Shown piece by piece: positions 22,207-22,794 of a DNA stretch of 22,794 bases. Made by a program: the position numbers and the translations under genes. Below the pieces are notes generated by a model. The model was not told the DNA's origin and made no database searches. It saw nothing but the letters and a program-made list of their open reading frames with translations. The stretch is taken from positions 1 to 22,794 of the forward strand of contig NZ_CAAFUQ010000035.1 of NCBI RefSeq assembly GCF_900766215.1, in the 5' to 3' direction. The stretch's first letter is position 1, and every line of letters starts with the position of its first letter. This DNA is from an uncultured Finegoldia sp. GTDB lineage: Bacteria > Bacillota > Clostridia > Tissierellales > Peptoniphilaceae.

Positions 22207-22437
22207 ATGAAAGATGTAGTAATTTATACAAGTGATGGATGCCAATATTGCCACGCTGCAAAAGATTATATGGACGAAAACAACGTAAAATATACAGAAA
22301 AAAATATATCACAAGACCAAGAAGCTAGAAAAGAACTTATGAAAAAAGGTCACATGGGTGTTCCTGTTACAATCATAGGTGATGAAGAAATAGTTGGCTT
22401 CGACCAAGCAAAATTAAAAGAAGCTTTAGGTTTATAA
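22207..22437 (+). CDS. Glutaredoxin-like thiol redox protein
   Basis: A 76-residue thioredoxin-fold protein. IYTSDGCQYCHAAKDYM has the active-site pair Cys12-Gln-Tyr-Cys15, MGVPVTII has the cis-proline (Pro53), and GDEEIVGFDQAKLKEALGL ends the fold. This is the short glutaredoxin/NrdH-like type found in anaerobic Firmicutes (YruB-like). Its electron donor, whether thioredoxin reductase or glutathione, cannot be told from the sequence. AAGGAGGT precedes the ATG and a strong terminator follows. Confidence 0.9.
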   Translation: MKDVVIYTSDGCQYCHAAKDYMDENNVKYTEKNISQDQEARKELMKKGHMGVPVTIIGDEEIVGFDQAKLKEALGL

Positions 22438-22444
22438 AAAACAA

Positions 22445-22475
22445 AACTACTTGTCAAACGACAGGTAGTTTTTTT
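22445..22475 (+). terminator. Terminator of the glutaredoxin-like gene
   Basis: AACTACTTGTC (22445-22455) pairs with GACAGGTAGTT (22460-22470), one G-U pair, loop AAAC, followed by a T run to 22475. Confidence 0.92.
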
Positions 22476-22479
22476 ATGT

Positions 22480-22502
22480 AAAAGCCCGCTGTGTGAGCGG
22501 GC
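22480..22502 (-). terminator. Terminator of the DUF1858 gene (minus strand)
   Basis: GCCCGCT (22484-22490) and AGCGGGC (22496-22502) form a GC-rich stem. On the minus strand it is followed by TTTT. It lies six bases beyond the stop of the minus-strand gene. Confidence 0.85.
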
Positions 22503-22508
22503 GAAATA

Positions 22509-22697
22509 TTAGTTTTTGCTTAGTTGTTCTAATAGATAATTTACATCTAGTCCGTGAACCATACAAGCTTCTTCTAAGCTTTCCATTTGGCTTGCTGGAC
22601 AACCTATACATGATAATCCGTTTCTGAATAAAACTTCTACAGAATCTGGATTGTTTCTAATAATATCTCCGATTAACATATCTTTAGTAATTTCCAT
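22509..22697 (-). CDS. DUF1858 domain protein with CxxC motif
   Basis: A 62-residue protein covering one DUF1858 domain: ITKDMLIGDIIRNNPDSVEV, then LFRNGLSCIGCPASQMESLE with Cys30-x2-Cys33. Such domains are common in anaerobes, alone or fused to iron-sulfur or hybrid-cluster-related proteins. The cysteine pair may bind metal or take part in redox chemistry, but the function is not known. A GGGTGAT ribosome binding site lies just upstream on the minus strand, and it has its own promoter and terminator. It converges with the glutaredoxin-like gene. Confidence 0.88.
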   Translation of the reverse strand: MEITKDMLIGDIIRNNPDSVEVLFRNGLSCIGCPASQMESLEEACMVHGLDVNYLLEQLSKN

Positions 22698-22726
22698 AAA
22701 ATCACCCTTTCATCATTTATATTCTT

Positions 22727-22755
22727 ATTATAATATAAGCTTTAAGTTCATTCAA
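22727..22755 (-). promoter_or_regulatory. Minus-strand promoter of the DUF1858 gene
   Basis: On the minus strand TTGAAT (22750-22755) and TATAAT (22727-22732) are exactly 17 bases apart, about 30 bases before the ATG. Confidence 0.75.
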
Positions 22756-22775
22756 GTAAAAATTTTGCGTATGTA

Positions 22776-22784
22776 TGTTATAAT
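22776..22784 (+). promoter_or_regulatory. Extended -10 promoter pointing out of the window
   Basis: TGTTATAAT is the same extended -10 element seen at 4721. It diverges from the DUF1858 promoter and probably drives a gene to the right of the window. Confidence 0.5.
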
Positions 22785-22794
22785 TTAATAAGAA

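Noticed and set aside
1..22794. Mobile elements, CRISPR arrays, tRNA or rRNA genes, phage genes
   Set aside because: No transposase, integrase, spaced repeats or tRNA-like cloverleaf was seen on either strand. The gene content is core chromosomal throughout.

Overview
The window is a chromosomal stretch of an AT-rich, Gram-positive-type anaerobe. Several things point to Firmicutes: strong AGGAGG ribosome binding sites, a T-box leader, an L10 leader with an attenuator, YlxM next to Ffh, RNase M5, RbgA, and KhpA next to rpsP. The overall set most resembles Peptoniphilaceae such as Finegoldia magna. That is an inference from gene content and style, not the result of a search. No phage, insertion sequence, integrase, CRISPR array, rRNA or tRNA gene was seen.

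Layout. (1) 1-474: the start of a small minus-strand membrane-protein gene running off the left edge, a divergent promoter region and a long leader. (2) 475-2991: a flavoprotein (BaiN/YhiN family) followed directly by a homoserine-dehydrogenase-like SAF-domain protein, closed by a terminator. (3) 3087-4678: aspartate ammonia-lyase as its own promoter-to-terminator unit. (4) 4721-6132: a small membrane protein and a glycerol-3-phosphate dehydrogenase. (5) 6144-11802: a long run for protein targeting and ribosome making: ylxM, ffh, rpsP, khpA, rimM, trmD, rplS, an attenuator-like hairpin, rbgA, rnhB and yraN. Most junctions are tight or overlapping. (6) 11805-12978: mogA and efp, each behind its own promoter. 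(7) 12985-15324: rpmG, secE, nusG, rplK and rplA. (8) 15344-16489: an AI-2E-type permease placed between the L11/L1 and L10/L12 genes. (9) 16501-17667: promoter, L10 leader with attenuator, rplJ, rplL and a strong terminator. rpoB does not follow. (10) 17674-22154: a methionine T-box leader controlling metG, then tatD, rnmV and rsmA. (11) 22207-22697: a glutaredoxin-like protein and, converging on it, a DUF1858 CxxC protein.

Most of the window is core translation and ribosome biogenesis: ribosomal proteins S16, L19, L33, L11, L1, L10 and L7/L12, assembly GTPase RbgA, 16S maturation factors RimM and RsmA, the tRNA methylase TrmD, 5S maturase RNase M5, EF-P, MetRS and the SRP GTPase Ffh. The regulation visible in the sequence fits that theme: autogenous leaders for L10 and probably L1, and a tRNA-sensing T-box for MetRS.

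The less ordinary points are in the non-coding DNA and the gene order. The ylxM and mogA promoters share an identical layout with an inverted repeat just after the -10 box. Two GTGGGAG...CCAC elements flank rplK. The L10 leader has a 7-base match to its own terminator loop. A permease splits the ribosomal protein cluster, and rpoBC is missing after rplL. A Shine-Dalgarno sequence lies in a hairpin loop upstream of the first flavoprotein. I do not see a new multi-gene biological system here. Several starts are placed downstream of the longest possible reading frame (aspA, ffh, khpA, trmD, mogA, the 4746 membrane protein and gpsA) because of ribosome binding site position and family N-termini.
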